DNA of 64,000 bases from Lactuca virosa (Eukaryota; Streptophyta; Magnoliopsida; Asterales; Asteraceae), in the NCBI GenBank assembly GCA_928212115.1, contig CAKMRJ010005523.1, positions 242,660,016 through 242,724,015 of the forward strand, in the 5' to 3' direction. Positions 22,245-34,690 of this stretch are shown piece by piece. Under the pieces are notes generated by a model that was not told where the DNA came from, searched no databases, and saw only the letters and a program-made list of their open reading frames with translations. Each line of letters opens with the position of its first letter. Positions within the stretch are counted from its first letter, which is position 1. The position numbers and the translations under genes were made by a program.

Positions 22245-23624
22245 GGGGATATATCATGTTCTTGCATATAATTACGAGGTGCCACCATTTTGTCTTTCAT
22301 ACATATGCCAGGGGTCACCACCTGGTCTTCCACGCAAGTATCAAATAGACAACTAGCACCTACATAGTATAGTGAGAAGACTCACATGGCCGACACAGTT
22401 AACAGATAACAGCTCTCACAGCTAGTGAATGAGTGCTAAATACCTCCTAATAAACCACACAAGGAAAACCCTAAGTCTAATTTCTAAAAAATAGAAATTC
22501 AACCAAAAGTCAAACCATGCCAAAAGTAAACGGTCAAAGTCAAAGTCAAGGTCAATAATTATCATCATCAAGCCTCCCCGTCGTGGCCGCATCATGATCA
22601 TAAAATGCAAAAACAGTCAGGCTGATCCCCAATCACCACGTGGTAGCAGCCACAAGGCCACGTTATGGGAACTGGTTCAGAACAACTTAATGGATTATGC
22701 CATTTCCTTCATCCTTAAGAGCTCCAAAGCTCAGATCTGATTCTCCCCAAGGTATTGATGGATAATTTTTCCAACTTTATCCATTAATACATCCCAATAA
22801 GCCAAGATCTTTAAACCTAGGTCCTTAATGGCAACTTAAGGCATAAAGCCAACCATTAAGCACTTAATCCTTAAGATCATCCACAGTTTCCAGAAGGGTT
22901 TCCTACTCTAAAACCACCATAAAAATCATTTCTTTATGGACATGCATGTGCAATGCATGTCTCATCCCAAACTAGATCAAAATCATGAAGAAATGAACTC
23001 AAACTTATTCATGGGACCCAAAACTACAAGAAACTCTAGATCTATAACATACAACACCAAAAAGGGACTCAAGGATCCATAAAGTTTCCAACTTTATGGG
23101 ATCAAATCCTCTAAACTTCCACAACATGAAGAAAAGGGACAAATAACTTAGATCTAGAAACATGCAACCAAAAAGCTTGAATCTTGGACACTTATAATGG
23201 TCCAGAATATGCACAAGAGGATGATGATGAGGTTCCCTTGCTGGAACAACACACTATACCATCTTCTTATTATTCTTCAAGCTACCAAAAGCACCAAAAT
23301 GAGCCAAGAATCAACAAAAGGGATTAGGGTTAGGGTTTATGAGGTTCGAGAGTGATGGACGCTGAGAAGGATGCCCTAATCATTGGGGAATCATGCTTAA
23401 ATACGAGAGAAACCCTAAAATCATGGGCTTAGGCCAGAACAAATGCCATGTCGTGGCCACCTTACTGCCACGTTGTGGTACTCATCAGATGGACGCGTTC
23501 TATTTTAGTCATGCCATGTCGTGGTCATCCGTGCACCTCGTCGTCCCATGGAGTTTTTCCCAAAAACTGCATCTTTGATCCCACCAAGTCTTAAGCTAAA
23601 CCAATCTGGAAAACGGGTGTTACA
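21764..23624 (-). repeat. Ty3/gypsy 5' LTR, - orientation (1.86 kb)
   Basis: Starts TGTAACGTCCC and ends GGGTGTTACA, inverted ends TGTAAC/GTTACA. The first ~200 bp are the reverse complement of 42380-42586. It contains a (TA)n tract (22197-22241), repeated AGGAGCCA..CCTGGTCTT units, two pairs of the CCACGTCGTGG motif (23446-23546) and a TATA-like TATTTAA on the - strand at about 23397-23403. A weaker relative lies at 31665-32755. Confidence 0.85.
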
Positions 23625-23780
23625 TTTGTATGTTGGGCAGGGCTCGTTATGTAGGCGGGGCCCGATGTTATGTATGGTATATGGTATTTTGGGGAACTCA
23701 CTAGGCTTTGTGCTTTGTTTTGTGGTTTAAACATTTCAGGTACTTCTGGTTCCAAATGAAAGGGACTGGCGTGATCGCAC
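23625..23780 (+). repeat. Ty3/gypsy LTR fragment, + orientation, left of the copia insertion
   Basis: Matches 42310-42430 (GGTATTTTGGGGAACTCACTA, GTGGTTTAAACATTTCAGG). It is interrupted at 23780 by the copia element and resumes at 31536. Confidence 0.75.
23776..23780. repeat. Target-site duplication CGCAC, left copy
   Basis: CGCAC here and at 31531-31535 bracket the copia element exactly. Confidence 0.9.
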
Positions 23781-24648
23781 TGATAGGTTTTGTAGGTAAT
23801 AAAATAAAACATGAGGCAAAAATAACATAACCTTTAAGTTCACATGCAACCTACCGTGGATCTAAGTTTTCTCTATTGAAAGCAACAGACAATAGAACAT
23901 CAAGAACCCTAAGGAATCCTACTATTATCGAAAATAACAAGGATAAGGTTTACATAACTTTTTTTATTGTTCTAGCAATTAATCTAAAATTCCTTTCTTG
24001 AAGTCTCTTGAAAAGCCAACACCAAAATTAAGATGTCTCTAATGGTTTGTACTCAAACCCTAGCAATGGAAGACTTGAGAGGAAAGAGGAGAGGGAACAT
24101 AAATTCGGATCTTCTTGTGTATGATAAGGCTTGGACGAAAATGAGGACTCCTAAGGGTCCTATTTATAGCCGACAGGAAAACCCTAGAAACCCTAGTTTG
24201 AAATAAAATAATATTATTTCAAATATGGAATTATCTAGTTTTCTAATTAGCCATATTATCCACATTGAGCATTCTAGAAACCCTAGGAGCACACCAGTTT
24301 TCGGCCACCATAGGAACATTCCAAAATTCTTCTCTTGTTCAACTATTGAACAATTACATCTTAAGTCCTTGCACTTTTAATTAATCCAATTAATCCCAAA
24401 ATTAATTCCAATTAATTTCTGATTAATTCTTAGTTAAATATTACTATTTCTAATTAATATATTAATCTCATAATATATTAACAAATTATTTATTGTTATT
24501 TATTAATCATAGAATAAACCTATAAATCAACCTCTCTCTTCAAATGTCGTTTCCGTCAATTACTAATTTTTATGTCAACCCAAAAAAGACTTTTTTTTAA
24601 TTCAAGTATATACCAATTTAGTTATTGGCTTAGACACCTAATCCAACA
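23781..24648 (-). repeat. 3' LTR of the copia element
   Basis: TGATAGGTTTTGTAGG ... CCTAATCCAACA. It aligns along its whole length with 30673-31530. Confidence 0.92.
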
Positions 24649-25496
24649 GTCTCCCACTTGGATAAGTCTGTAACTACAATTGCAAGTAAAACTTGTAAAT
24701 TAAAAATCAAAGCGTGCTTTCCAAAGCAACTTCCAGACTCTGCTCTGATCAGACATCAGCCCTAAGATAAGTGATCCAATATTCCTATGTTCTTCAAGAT
24801 ATCGTATGGACATAAGACATGGATTACAATCAATCTCTTGTCTAGAATTATGTTTCCCAATTTCTTGATTTGTGATGACCACATTAGAATACTAACTGAA
24901 CACATCAATTCAGTCCTGGCTGGGCCCAACACTCTAATGTCAAAACCAAATCACTGAGGGCCCCGAAGATATCGCTTTTCCTGTGAGGGAAAAAGGAACG
25001 AATAAACTTCGAATTATATGCTTGTATATTTTACTCATCAAATCAGACATGTTACTGATGTGTTTTCGTAATACCAATGCACAAGTGACTTATAAATTAC
25101 AACTCATATATCTCCATTTTAAGAATAAAATATACTATCGTCTCAGTATTACTCGTGATATAATCCATGAAGCAATTCTCTGAGCAAGGGTTCATCCAAT
25201 ACTCAAAGTTCCCATTTTCTATGTACTCATGAACAATGTAGCAATCTTATTGCAATGTCTAATCATCATAGACAATCTACAATTCAATTCATGGTAGTCT
25301 TGATTCACTACTTACTTCCTAAAGTATGAGCGACTGTGGAATTTCGAATATTCAAATCATTCAGGAAGTAAAACATGCAAAGTGAAATACAAGAATAAAC
25401 AATTGGAAAAGACAGTAACCATGCTCATAAATAATCTCTATTATTTAATCAACAAAATCAATTACATTTATTTTGTTAGCAGCTTCAAACTATCAA
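24649..25496 (-). other. Polypurine tract and 3' noncoding region of the copia element
   Basis: Begins with the complement of a purine tract (GTCTCCCACTTGG) and continues as the reverse complement of the 3' tract seen at 2790-3518 (for example TACTTCCTAAAGTATGAGCGACTG at 25313). There is no gene. Confidence 0.75.
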
Positions 25497-25730
25497 CTAA
25501 CTGCTAAAACTAATGTCATCTCTTAAGCATATGCTCCTAGGATGTAGGTTCTGCTTAACCCTACTCAGATCCTTTATGAAAGGATATGTAGGATTATCTT
25601 TTGAAGCTACTCTCTTCACCAAGAGATGACCTTCTTCAACCCTATGTATGATATAATAGTACTTTCTGTCGATATGCTTGGATCTACCATGATCCTTGGG
25701 TTCTTTCGTCAAAGCAACCGCACATGTGAT
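25497..25730 (-). pseudogene. RNase H C-terminus of the copia element
   Basis: The frame 25712-25497 has EPKDHGRSKHIDRKYYYIIH, VEEGHLLVKRVASKDNP and the closing LRDDISFSS. It matches 4520-4724. Upstream the frame is disrupted by a small duplication: the block TGTGATATACTATGATTCAC occurs at about 25727 and again at 25845. Confidence 0.85.
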
Positions 25731-25932
25731 ATACTATGATTCACAACTAGATTTAACCACCATTGGCTCTTGAATGGTAGGGACTACTCCAAGTTCACCG
25801 ATAAAGTTCTGCAACCTATTCGCTTCTTTTGACGCTTCACTCAATGTGATATACTATGATTCACAACTAGAATCTACCACCGATCAACAAAAACACCCAG
25901 CCGCACTAAGAACAGAAGATGTCCTGATCTGT

Positions 25933-26990
25933 CTAAAAGCTAGCATCACTATATCCACTCACTCTTAATGTATCACTACCACTAAGGACTAGAAAATTTT
26001 CCTTTCTCCTTCTCAAATAGTTAAGAATATTAATTACATTAGTCAAATGAGCTCTGCCAGGATTACCCTGAAATCGACTATCCATGATCAAAGCATAAGA
26101 CACATCAGGGTAAGTACATGTCATAACATACATGATCGAACCTACATCTGAAGCATATGGGACTCGACTCATGTCAGCTATTTTTTGAAATTTTCCATAT
26201 TAAATCGTTTCAGTACCATGTCCAAGTATATACTTTGACTAAGACCAATAATTTTTTTCTTTCAATCCCTTAGAATCTTTATCCCAAGAATATAGGTTGC
26301 TTCCTCTAGATCATTCATGGCGAAACACTTTCCAAGCCAAGATTTCACTTCTTTTAAGGCCGAAATGTCGTTTCCCATAAGAAGTATGTCAACAACATAC
26401 AATACTAGGAAGGTGACTATACTCCCACTATCTTTTACATTCACACAAGACTCATCCTCATTCCTAGACAAACCAAAAACTTTGACTTTCTTATGAAAGC
26501 AAAGATTCCAGCTATGAGATGCTTATTTCAATCCATAAATGGATATTTCAAGCTTACACACTCTACTAGGAAACTTTGTGTTTACAAAACCCTCTAGCTG
26601 TCTCATGTAAACATCCTCAGCCAACTTCCTATTCGAGAAAGAAGTTTTGACATCCATATGCCATATTTCATAATCATCAAAGGCAGCTATCACAAGCAGT
26701 ATCCTAATCGACTTTATCTTGGCCACTGGTGAGAATGTATCATCATAGTCAATCCCTTGGGTTTGAGTAAAGCCCTTCGCAACCAGTCGTTCCTTGAAAG
26801 TATGTACCTTTCCATGCATGTTAACCTTCTTATTGAAGATCCATTTGCAACTAACCGTATTTTAACCTGGTACATGATCAACCAAATTCTAAACTTGGTT
26901 ATCATACATGGAATTGATCTTGCTGTCCATTGCCTCTTTCCACTTGGCAGCCTCAAGGATCACCATCGCTTCCTTGTAGTTAGCTGGCTC
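25933..26990 (-). pseudogene. Reverse transcriptase of the copia element
   Basis: Three frames in order. 26819-26523 has KERLVAKGFTQTQGIDYDDT and SPVAKIKSIRILLVIAAFDD. 26471-26262 has SGSIVTFLVLYVVDILLMGN, and 26172-25933 has MSRVPYASDVGSIMYVMTCT. The catalytic box, Tyr-Val-Asp-Asp in copia RT, reads Tyr-Val-Val-Asp here, so one of the metal-binding Asp residues is lost. Stops separate the frames. This copy cannot make RT. Confidence 0.9.
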
Positions 26991-27182
26991 ATCCACATTT
27001 ACCAGTATACCATCACTGATAAACGTGTCACCATCCAACATTATATGGAAACCATAGAACTAAGGTGGCATGCTAACTCTACTAGATCGACAAAGAGGTA
27101 ATGAATTGTCAATGGGATCAAAAGGAGTATCATCCTATGGTTGGGAGCTAGTGTCTTCTAAGGTTCCTTCACTGGTTAACTC

Positions 27183-28030
27183 CTAAATCTCTTCAAGGTC
27201 AATTGCACTCCCACTGTTCTTTTTGATAATGAGCTCTCTCTTGCGAAAGACTCCCCTTCGAGATATAAATACCACGTTCTCACTAGGTCTGCAGAACAAG
27301 TATCCAAAAGTCTTATGTGGGTAACCAATGAAAATACACCTCTTACTTCTAGGTTCTAGCTTGTCATGAGTCTCTCGTATAACAAAAGCTTCACAACTCC
27401 AGACCTTGATATGGGATAGCGAGGGAACTTTCCATGTCCACATCTTGTGAGATGTTTAGGCAACCTTCTTAGTAGGAACAAGATTAAGGATATATGCGGC
27501 CGTATCTAAGGGATACCCCATAAAGCTCGACTCATAATGGAATGAACCATGTCTAACAAGGTTCGATTACACCTCTCAGCCACACCATTAAGTTGTGGTG
27601 TCCTAGGAGGAGTAAATTGTGAAACTATTCCACATTCCTTAAGATAGACGTGGAGCTCGATACTAAGATACTCTCCGCCTCTGTTTGATCAGAGCATCTT
27701 TATCTACCTGCCTACTTGATTCTCGACCTCATGTTTCAGCTCTTTGAACCTTTCAAAGGTTTCTGATTTATGTTTGATTAAGTAGATATACCCATATCTA
27801 CTATTATCATCCGTAAACGTCACGTAGAATCGATTAGCATCACTTGTAGTAAATCTAAAAGGTCTACACACATCTGTGTGTATGATATCCAACAAACCTT
27901 CACCTCTTTCACAAGACCTAGTGAAAGGTGATTTTGTCATCTTACCCAAAACACAAGAATCGCATTCATCATATGACATTAAGTCAAAAATTCCAACACT
28001 CCATCCTTTTGGAGTTGGGCGATGCATTTC
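27183..28030 (-). pseudogene. Pre-integrase and integrase of the copia element
   Basis: 28027-27704 holds the finger end (SYDECDSCVLGKMTKSPFTR) and the first part of the core (LLDIIHTDVCRPF, FYVTFTDDNSRYGYIYLIKH). 27443-27183 is the C-terminal part (THDKLEPRSKRCIFIGYPHK, SENVVFISRRGVFRKRELI). The middle (27444-27703) retains the pattern but no open frame. In copia elements integrase precedes RT, as here. Confidence 0.88.
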
Positions 28031-28578
28031 TTGTTAATATGCCTAAGACGATAATGCCACAAGCATGATTTTTCTACACCATTAGATGAATCAATGTTAA
28101 ATACACTATTTCCCAAGTTATCAACACAACTCACTATTTCATACACCATCACAAGGTAAAGCTTTAAACATAAAGCACCATTTTTATAAACTAAAATTGA
28201 TCCATTTAAATCGTCAAAAGAATATCAAAAACCTTGTTTGAACAATGCATGAAAAGAAATAATGTTTCGCGTCATTTATGAAGAATAACAACCATTCAAA
28301 AAATAAATCCTAACATCACTACTAAGCCCTAGACTATAAGTTCCAATCTTGGTAACAGGTGAATATCGCCTATTCCCCATGATCATATTTATTCCTCCAT
28401 GCTCCACTTCCACACTTTCTTTTAGTCCCTACAAATCATAACAAATGTGAAAACCACATCCTGTATCAAGGACCCAAGAAGGAGTAAGTTGTGAGTTATT
28501 GATTTGAATAATGTATAAACCTGCCGACGATGGCTTGACTTTTCTATCCTTTATGTCCTATAAGTACTTGGCACAACT
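28031..28578 (-). pseudogene. Protease region of the copia element
   Basis: At about 28444-28472 the - strand reads LDTGCGFHIC, the copia Asp-Thr-Gly protease active site. The rest of the domain is broken by stops and frame changes. A stretch near 28050-28090 resembles 32760-32830 of the second copia relic. Confidence 0.75.
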
Positions 28579-29415
28579 TCATTTCCAGTGGCCTTTCTCA
28601 TTGGGATCACTTACAGCTAGAATATAAGAACTGGGCTTGGGCTTGGACCCACTGCTAGACGATATAGCATGGCCCTTTCCCTTCCAGTTTGATTGAGGAT
28701 TTTCCATCCTCTTCTTTCTGCTGCTTTGCCCAATGGATAGGATTCGAGTACTGTTTGCAGAAGGGACTTGATTCTTTTTCAGCCCTGATTCAACTGTGTG
28801 TAACAAGTTGTGGAGTTAGGTGAACGTGGTCTCTGTGTTGTTTAAATTATAAGTTAAAATAAACTGATCATAACTTTGAGACAAAGAGTTAAGGACCATA
28901 TCTATAGCCAACTCTTTGTCAAAAGACACGTTGAGCTTTACCAGTCGCTCCACATATCTTTGCTTTCTTTGCACATGTTTGTAGACAGATTCTCCATTCT
29001 TCAATTTTCAAGCCATTAATGACTTGACGACCTCGTACATCTCTTGACGTGCTTCCTTGTGAAACTTTTCCGCAAGAGCCAAACACATCTCATATGGCCA
29101 ATAGTCCTCATATAACTTTTACAACTCAAGTACCATGGTTTCAACCATTATGCAAGCAACCTTTGTTAGCTCGTCATAGTGTTGTTTATAGGCAGCTTGT
29201 TCCTCTGGAGTAGATGTTGACTCATCGATTTCATGTAAAGGTTTGTCGAGGACATATTCTTTGCCGTTGTAACGAAGAGTCATTTTGAGATTTCGCATCC
29301 AGTCCATGTAGTTTGGACCAGCCAATTTCTCTTTTAATAAAATCGATTGGAGAGTGAACTTTGAGTTGTTGTTCATGGAGGTTTGAGCACTAGCATCTCC
29401 AGTAGATGTAAACAT
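28579..29415 (-). pseudogene. Gag of the copia element
   Basis: Three frames. 29415-29119 starts MFTSTGDASAQTSMNNNSKF and has the copia Gag head KLAGPNYMDWMRNLKMTLRY. 29004-28816 has KELAIDMVLNSLSQSYDQFI. 28806-28579 is the basic, Ser-rich region ending in EKGHWK, where the zinc knuckle is expected. Its first Cys residues are lost (stop just before). The original start is probably the ATG at 29415. The upstream leader runs from there to the primer binding site. Confidence 0.86.
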
Positions 29416-30672
29416 CTATAGAAGAAGAAAAGTTTTAGTTAGTTGATATGAATTCCTTAATATTTTAACCCATAATAAATATTCAAGGCTAGGATCCAAT
29501 ATAACAATTCACAACTAATAAGAGGGATGTCATAATCTTATTGCGAATTTATGAAGGTAGGTAAAACAATTCACCAATTTCAATCTATAAAATTCCTAGA
29601 TTTTTTGATATTCATTGAATCTTATCAATGGCATGTTGAATCTTAGGTTATGCTCTTCTATTTGTGACTGGGATACAGAGGATCATAAACAATATGTGAA
29701 TAACCATGCAAACACGCTTGGCGACCTCGATCTCATTTATCATGTTTATTTAATCTGTCGGTTAACCACACAAGCTTTATTAACAATGATAATTTTTGAG
29801 ATGCCCATCATTTTTTCTTTAAAGTCCATATTAGTGTGCCGGTTAACCACACATGCTCCACTAACGACATATAAAGCATGATGTGCATTTTCATGGATTA
29901 GCATACCTTTCACATTTTTTCTAAAGTAACTAGAGTGGGATTTTTAAAGAAAGTTCTAGTACTTTTGTATCATTATACTTTTAATGAGGTTATGTCCTAT
30001 CGAACCTGTTCTACTAACAACCTTTCACCAAACAAGTGAGCGGTGGGTGAGAGTGGACACCCATTCAACGACCATTTTATTGGCTGCTTTCTTATACCCC
30101 CCCCCCCCTTATAGTATGGCTTCGTGAATGAGACATACTAGCGATTTGAATGACTTATTCTTATGCATATAGTAATTAAGTTTTAATAGTATATATAAGG
30201 TGTATTTTAAAACATTTCATAATACAAGGTTTAAACTTTGAATCATCTAAATTAAACTTTAAATTTAATTAAATGTAAACCAACTATGATTTAATCTTTA
30301 TCTTTTAATTAACTATTAATTAAATTAATTTAAATCATTTATAAATTAAATAGTTATTTACTATTAAACAATTAATTAAATAATTTGACTTTAATCTTAA
30401 TCCATTACCCTATCTAATTTTCGAAAATTAGGGTATGTGTTATCTAATTTTAATTATTCTATTTTAAGGCTTTTAAAAAAATAATTAAGGAAATTAGATA
30501 ACCCCTAACTAACCCTATCTATTTTCAAGAGTTAAAGGGGTGGATGCTAGGGTTTCAAGAACCCTAACCATTTTCGAAATTTCAATCCCTTAGGGTTTAA
30601 TTTCTATAAAACCTAATTTTGATTTATTAAACATTATGCATAATCAATTGAAAACTATGGCTCTGATACCAC
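29416..30672 (-). other. Leader and primer binding site of the copia element
   Basis: An AT-rich 5' untranslated region. A motif CGGTTAACCACACA occurs twice (about 29758 and 29839) and again in the other relic (35198, 35282). There is a C-run at 30099-30110. The primer binding site, TGGTATCAGAGC on the - strand, is at 30660-30671. There is no gene. Confidence 0.8.
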
Positions 30673-31530
30673 ATATAGGTTTTATAGGTAATAAAATAAA
30701 GCATGAGGCGAAAATAACTTAACCCTTAAGTTCACATGCAACATACTTCGGATCTAAGTTTTCTCTATTTAATGCAACAAACAATTGAACATCAAGAACC
30801 CTAAGGCATCCTACTGTTATCGAAAATAACAAGGGTAGGGTTTATATACCTTTTTGATTATTCTAGAAAATAATCAAAAATTCCTTTCTTGAAGTCTCTT
30901 GGAAAACCATCACCAAAATTATGATGTCTCTAATGGTTTGTACCTAAACCCTAGCAATGGAAGACTTGAGAGGAAAGAGGATATGGGAGCATAAATTCGT
31001 CTCTTCTTCTATATGATAAGGCTTGGACAAAAATGAGGACTCCCAAGGGTCATATTTATAGCTGATAGGAAACCCCTATAATCCCTATTTTGAAATAAAA
31101 TAATATTATTTCAAATCTGGAATTATCTAGTTTCCTAATTATCCATATTATTTAGATGGAGCATTCTAGAAACCTAGGAGCACACCAATTTTCGGCCACC
31201 ATAGGAACATTCCAGAATTCTTCTCTTATTCAAACTATTAATCAATTACAGTTTAAGTCATTGCACTTTTAAATAATCCAATTAATTCCAATTAATTTAT
31301 GATTAATTATTTATTAAATATTATTATTTCTAGTTAATATATTAATCTTATAATATATTAAAAAATTATTTTATTCCTATTTATTAATCATAGAATATAC
31401 CATTAAATCAACCTCCCTTTTTAAAAGTCATTTCCATCAATTACTAGTTTTGAGAGCAACCAAAAAAGGAATTTGCTTTTAATTCAAGTATATACCAATT
31501 TAGTTATTGGCTTAGACACCTAATCCAACA
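30673..31530 (-). repeat. 5' LTR of the copia element
   Basis: Aligns with 23781-24648. The inner terminus is mutated (ATATAGG instead of TGATAGG). It ends CCTAATCCAACA and is followed by the duplication CGCAC. Confidence 0.9.
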
Positions 31531-31535
31531 CGCAC

Positions 31536-31664
31536 TGCATCCCGTAGAGTTTATTTCCGCATTATATGTTTTTGATTCGTTATGATATTTGGGAATACAT
31601 ATGGTTGTATGGATTTTAGGTGGTTGAAAATAAACATTTTTACTAGTATTTTTAGGATGTTACA
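31536..31664 (+). repeat. Ty3/gypsy LTR fragment, right of the copia insertion
   Basis: Continues the LTR cut at 23780 and ends TTTTAGGATGTTACA, a Ty3 LTR terminus like the one at 42586. Confidence 0.75.
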
Positions 31665-32755
31665 ATGGTCTTTACTTGTATAAGTGTTAGGAGCCATATC
31701 GTAGTCTTCCATACAATTCTCAGGGGACAAACCCTGGTCTTACATGCTCATACAGCTAACCAGCTCACACAGCCAAGAATGGGTACTACACACCACCTAC
31801 CGAATCGTACAAGTTAAACCCTTAGTCTACCTTCTAAAACTAGCATTTTTACGAAACGTCAAAACTAGTCAAAAGTCATTGGTCAAAGTCAACGTTAGTT
31901 GACCTTCACATCGTGAAACCATCTTGACAAAATAGTCGTGGCCAGGCCAATCACCACGTCGTGGCAACTGGGCGAAAACAACTTAATGGATTAAGCTCTT
32001 ATCCATTTAATCCAATAGTTCCAAAGCTCATATTTGACTCTCCTAAAGGTCTTGATGGATAAAGTTTCCAACGTTATCCATTAATACAACCCAATAACTA
32101 AAAATCTCCAATCCCAAGCTCTTAATGGTTGCACCAACTACACTACCACCACACTAGGTCATGTAAGACCACTTTCCAACCAACACCATGTTCTAGAAGC
32201 TAGATAATGCACTCAAATGCTCTAGAGTTCACCCAAACTCCAAAGGGAAGAAGATTGGGACTAAAAAGCTCATAAAGGACCTAACATATGATCTAAAGAT
32301 ACAATATACAAGGTTGAGATTTTATACCTCGACAAGGTCATAAATGAGATAACGATGTTAGATTAAAGCCAAAGCCAAGCTTCCAAACCACAAGATGGAC
32401 TCCTTCTTCTTCCAAGCTTTAAAAAAATGGCTTCACACTATCAAAACACACACAAAGAGTTTAGGGTTTGGGTGGGGGGTCGTTCGCAGAGGGCGGAGGC
32501 TTCTAAATGAGGCGAACATAGGAGTTAGTGCCTATAAATATTGCAATAATCCCGGAATTTAGGGTTTGAACCCCAGATTCTATCACATTATGGCCAAGGT
32601 GTTGCCATGCCGTGACGATTCACGGATGCACATTTTCCTGAACCAGGCTACCACGTCTTGGCCATTCCATCACCATGTCGTGGCCTAAACAAAATCCCAA
32701 AACTTAAGTAATGAAACTAAATTTAGAAGAACCATACTAGGAAATACATTTGTGG
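31665..32755 (-). repeat. Ty3/gypsy LTR fragment, - orientation
   Basis: A diverged relative of 22100-23600 (GTCAAAGTCAA, CAACTTAATGGATTA, TTGATGGATAA.TTTCCAAC blocks). It includes three CCACGTCGTGG-type pairs (31931/31954, 32583/32605, 32651/32673) and a TATA-like sequence near 32531-32543. Both ends are truncated. Confidence 0.75.
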
Positions 32756-33087
32756 CCTAAGTGATTATGCCACAAGCACGTTCTCGTCTAAACTATTTAG
32801 AGGAATCAATATTTAAGTTAACATTGCTAGTATTAGAAACACAAACTACAATTTCATGAATGTCAATTGCAAGAAGATGTTTTAAACATAAAACCATCAT
32901 CTTCATAAACTACTATCAAGTGAAAATTTAAATTTACATTATAGAACGCATGAAATTAGGTTTCTAGACAACTCCAAAGATTAATATCAAATAACGAGAT
33001 CTATCCTAACTTCTTTACTAAATACAAGTTCGAAATCCCCAATCATCGAGTCATGCAACATTCGTCCATTCCCATGATTGCATTTAA

Positions 33088-34690
33088 CTCTTGATGCTTA
33101 AGCTTCCTTCTTTCCTTTAGATCCTACAATGATATCCAAATGTGATTATCATATCATGCATCAAGGATCCACGAATTGGATGTATTTGGAGTTTGATTAT
33201 TCAAGTACTTTATGTAGAGTCAAATATTTAACTTTACCCTCTCAAAATCTTTCAAGTACTTAGTGCAACTTCATTTCCTATGATTCTTGTCGTTGCATTG
33301 ATTGAAACTTGCCTCTTTTGAATCATGGTTGCGTGGAGTAAAGGAGACACCAATTCGATTTCCTCATAATGTGAAGTTCCAGCCGAAAACGTACCTTTCC
33401 ATTTAGGGTTTGAACATTTCCTCTTCTTTCCTCCAACATTCAGAAAGGCGATAACTGGAACTTGATAAGAAATTTAACTCCTTTCTAGTTTCCACAGTTT
33501 GGAGAAGGTTTAAGAATTCCATCAATGTATTCTACATGTATTCATAGGATAAATCAAATTGAAATTATCATAAGAACTAATGAGAGATCCAAGCATAAGA
33601 TCTATAGCAAGGCTTTTGTAAAGGAACATTAAGATTCCTGAGTTTATCTATATAGGTCTCAGTGAGCATATACAAAATTCTCTCCTTTTGCTTTCATGAA
33701 ATTAGTAACTTTTGACAATTTTCAAATCATTCTTACCTTTCCTTTTGGTAAAACATTTCACTCAATTGCAAATTCATTTCGTATGTTCACAAAAAATCCT
33801 TTTGGAACATCGAGAGCCTAGAGACAATGATGCAAAAGACCTTATTTGACAAATCTACATGATTATAGGAATAACAACTTTCTTATTTACTTTAACTCTT
33901 GATGTTTAAGCTTCTTTCTTTCCTTTAGATCCTACAATGCCATCCAAATGTGATTATCACATCATGCATCAAGGATCCACGAATTGGATGTATTTGGAGT
34001 TTGATTATTTATGTACTTGATGTAAAGTAAAAAATTTGAGTTTACCCTATCAAAAATCTTTCAAGTACTTAGGTAAACTTTGTTTCTTATGATCCTTGTC
34101 ATTGCATTGATTGCAACTTGCCTTTTTTGAATCATGGTTATAAGCGATATAGTACACACCAATTACATTCCCTCATAATGGGAACTTCCGACGAAACTGT
34201 TCCTTTCCATTTAGGATTTGAACATTTCCTCTTCTTTCCACAAACTTTCAGAAAAGCGTTAACTGGAACTGGATAAGAAATCTAATTCCTTTCTAGTTCC
34301 CACAATTTGCATATGGTTTAAGAATTCCATGAATGTCTTCTCCATACTCTTCATATGATAAATCAAGTTGAAATTATCATAAGAACTAATGAGAGATCCA
34401 AGCACAAGAAGTATAGCAAGAATCTTGTCAAGGGCAACATTGTGATTCTCGACTCTATCTATGTAGCTCGCAGTGAGCACATACAAAACTCTATCCTTTA
34501 TCACAAATGCAGTTAGGAACTTATGACGATTTTCAAATCACTCTTGTCTTTCCTTTTGGTGAAACATTTCACTCATTTTCAAATTCATTTCATATGTGAA
34601 CATGTTCACAAAAAATCCTTTTTGAACATCGAGGGCATAGAGACAATGATGCAAGAGACCTTATTTGAAAAATCTACATAATTATGGGAA
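33088..34690 (-). repeat. ~806-bp tandem duplication within the copia relic
   Basis: Unit 1 is about 33088-33893 and unit 2 about 33894-34690. Both begin ACTCTTGATG.TTAAGCTTC, share the CATGCATCAAGGATCCACGA and GAACATTTCCTCTTCTTTCC blocks, and end with AGAGACAATGATGCAA.AGACC. The two copies have drifted at many positions, so the duplication is old. Confidence 0.85.
34259..34504 (-). pseudogene. Copia Gag fragment
   Basis: Eighty-one codons with DKILAILLVLGSLISSYDNF and YHMKSMEKTFMEFLNHMQ, the C-terminal helical part of copia Gag (compare 29004-28816). A second, more broken copy lies in the other duplication unit at about 33460-33700. Confidence 0.75.

Larger units (their letters stand above)
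23781..31530 (-). mobile_element. Complete Ty1/copia element, coding on the - strand
   Basis: A 7.75 kb element with two LTRs (23781-24648 and 30673-31530), a primer binding site at 30660-30671, a polypurine tract at 24649-24660, gag, protease, integrase, RT and RNase H in copia order, and a 5-bp duplication CGCAC. It interrupts a Ty3 LTR. Its coding region has many stops and frameshifts, and the RT active site is changed. It is the intact relative of the relics at 1-4724 and 32756-35880. Confidence 0.93.

Noticed and set aside
23591..23812. 73-codon - strand frame across an LTR/copia junction
   Set aside because: It spans the insertion boundary at 23780, so it cannot be an ancestral gene.
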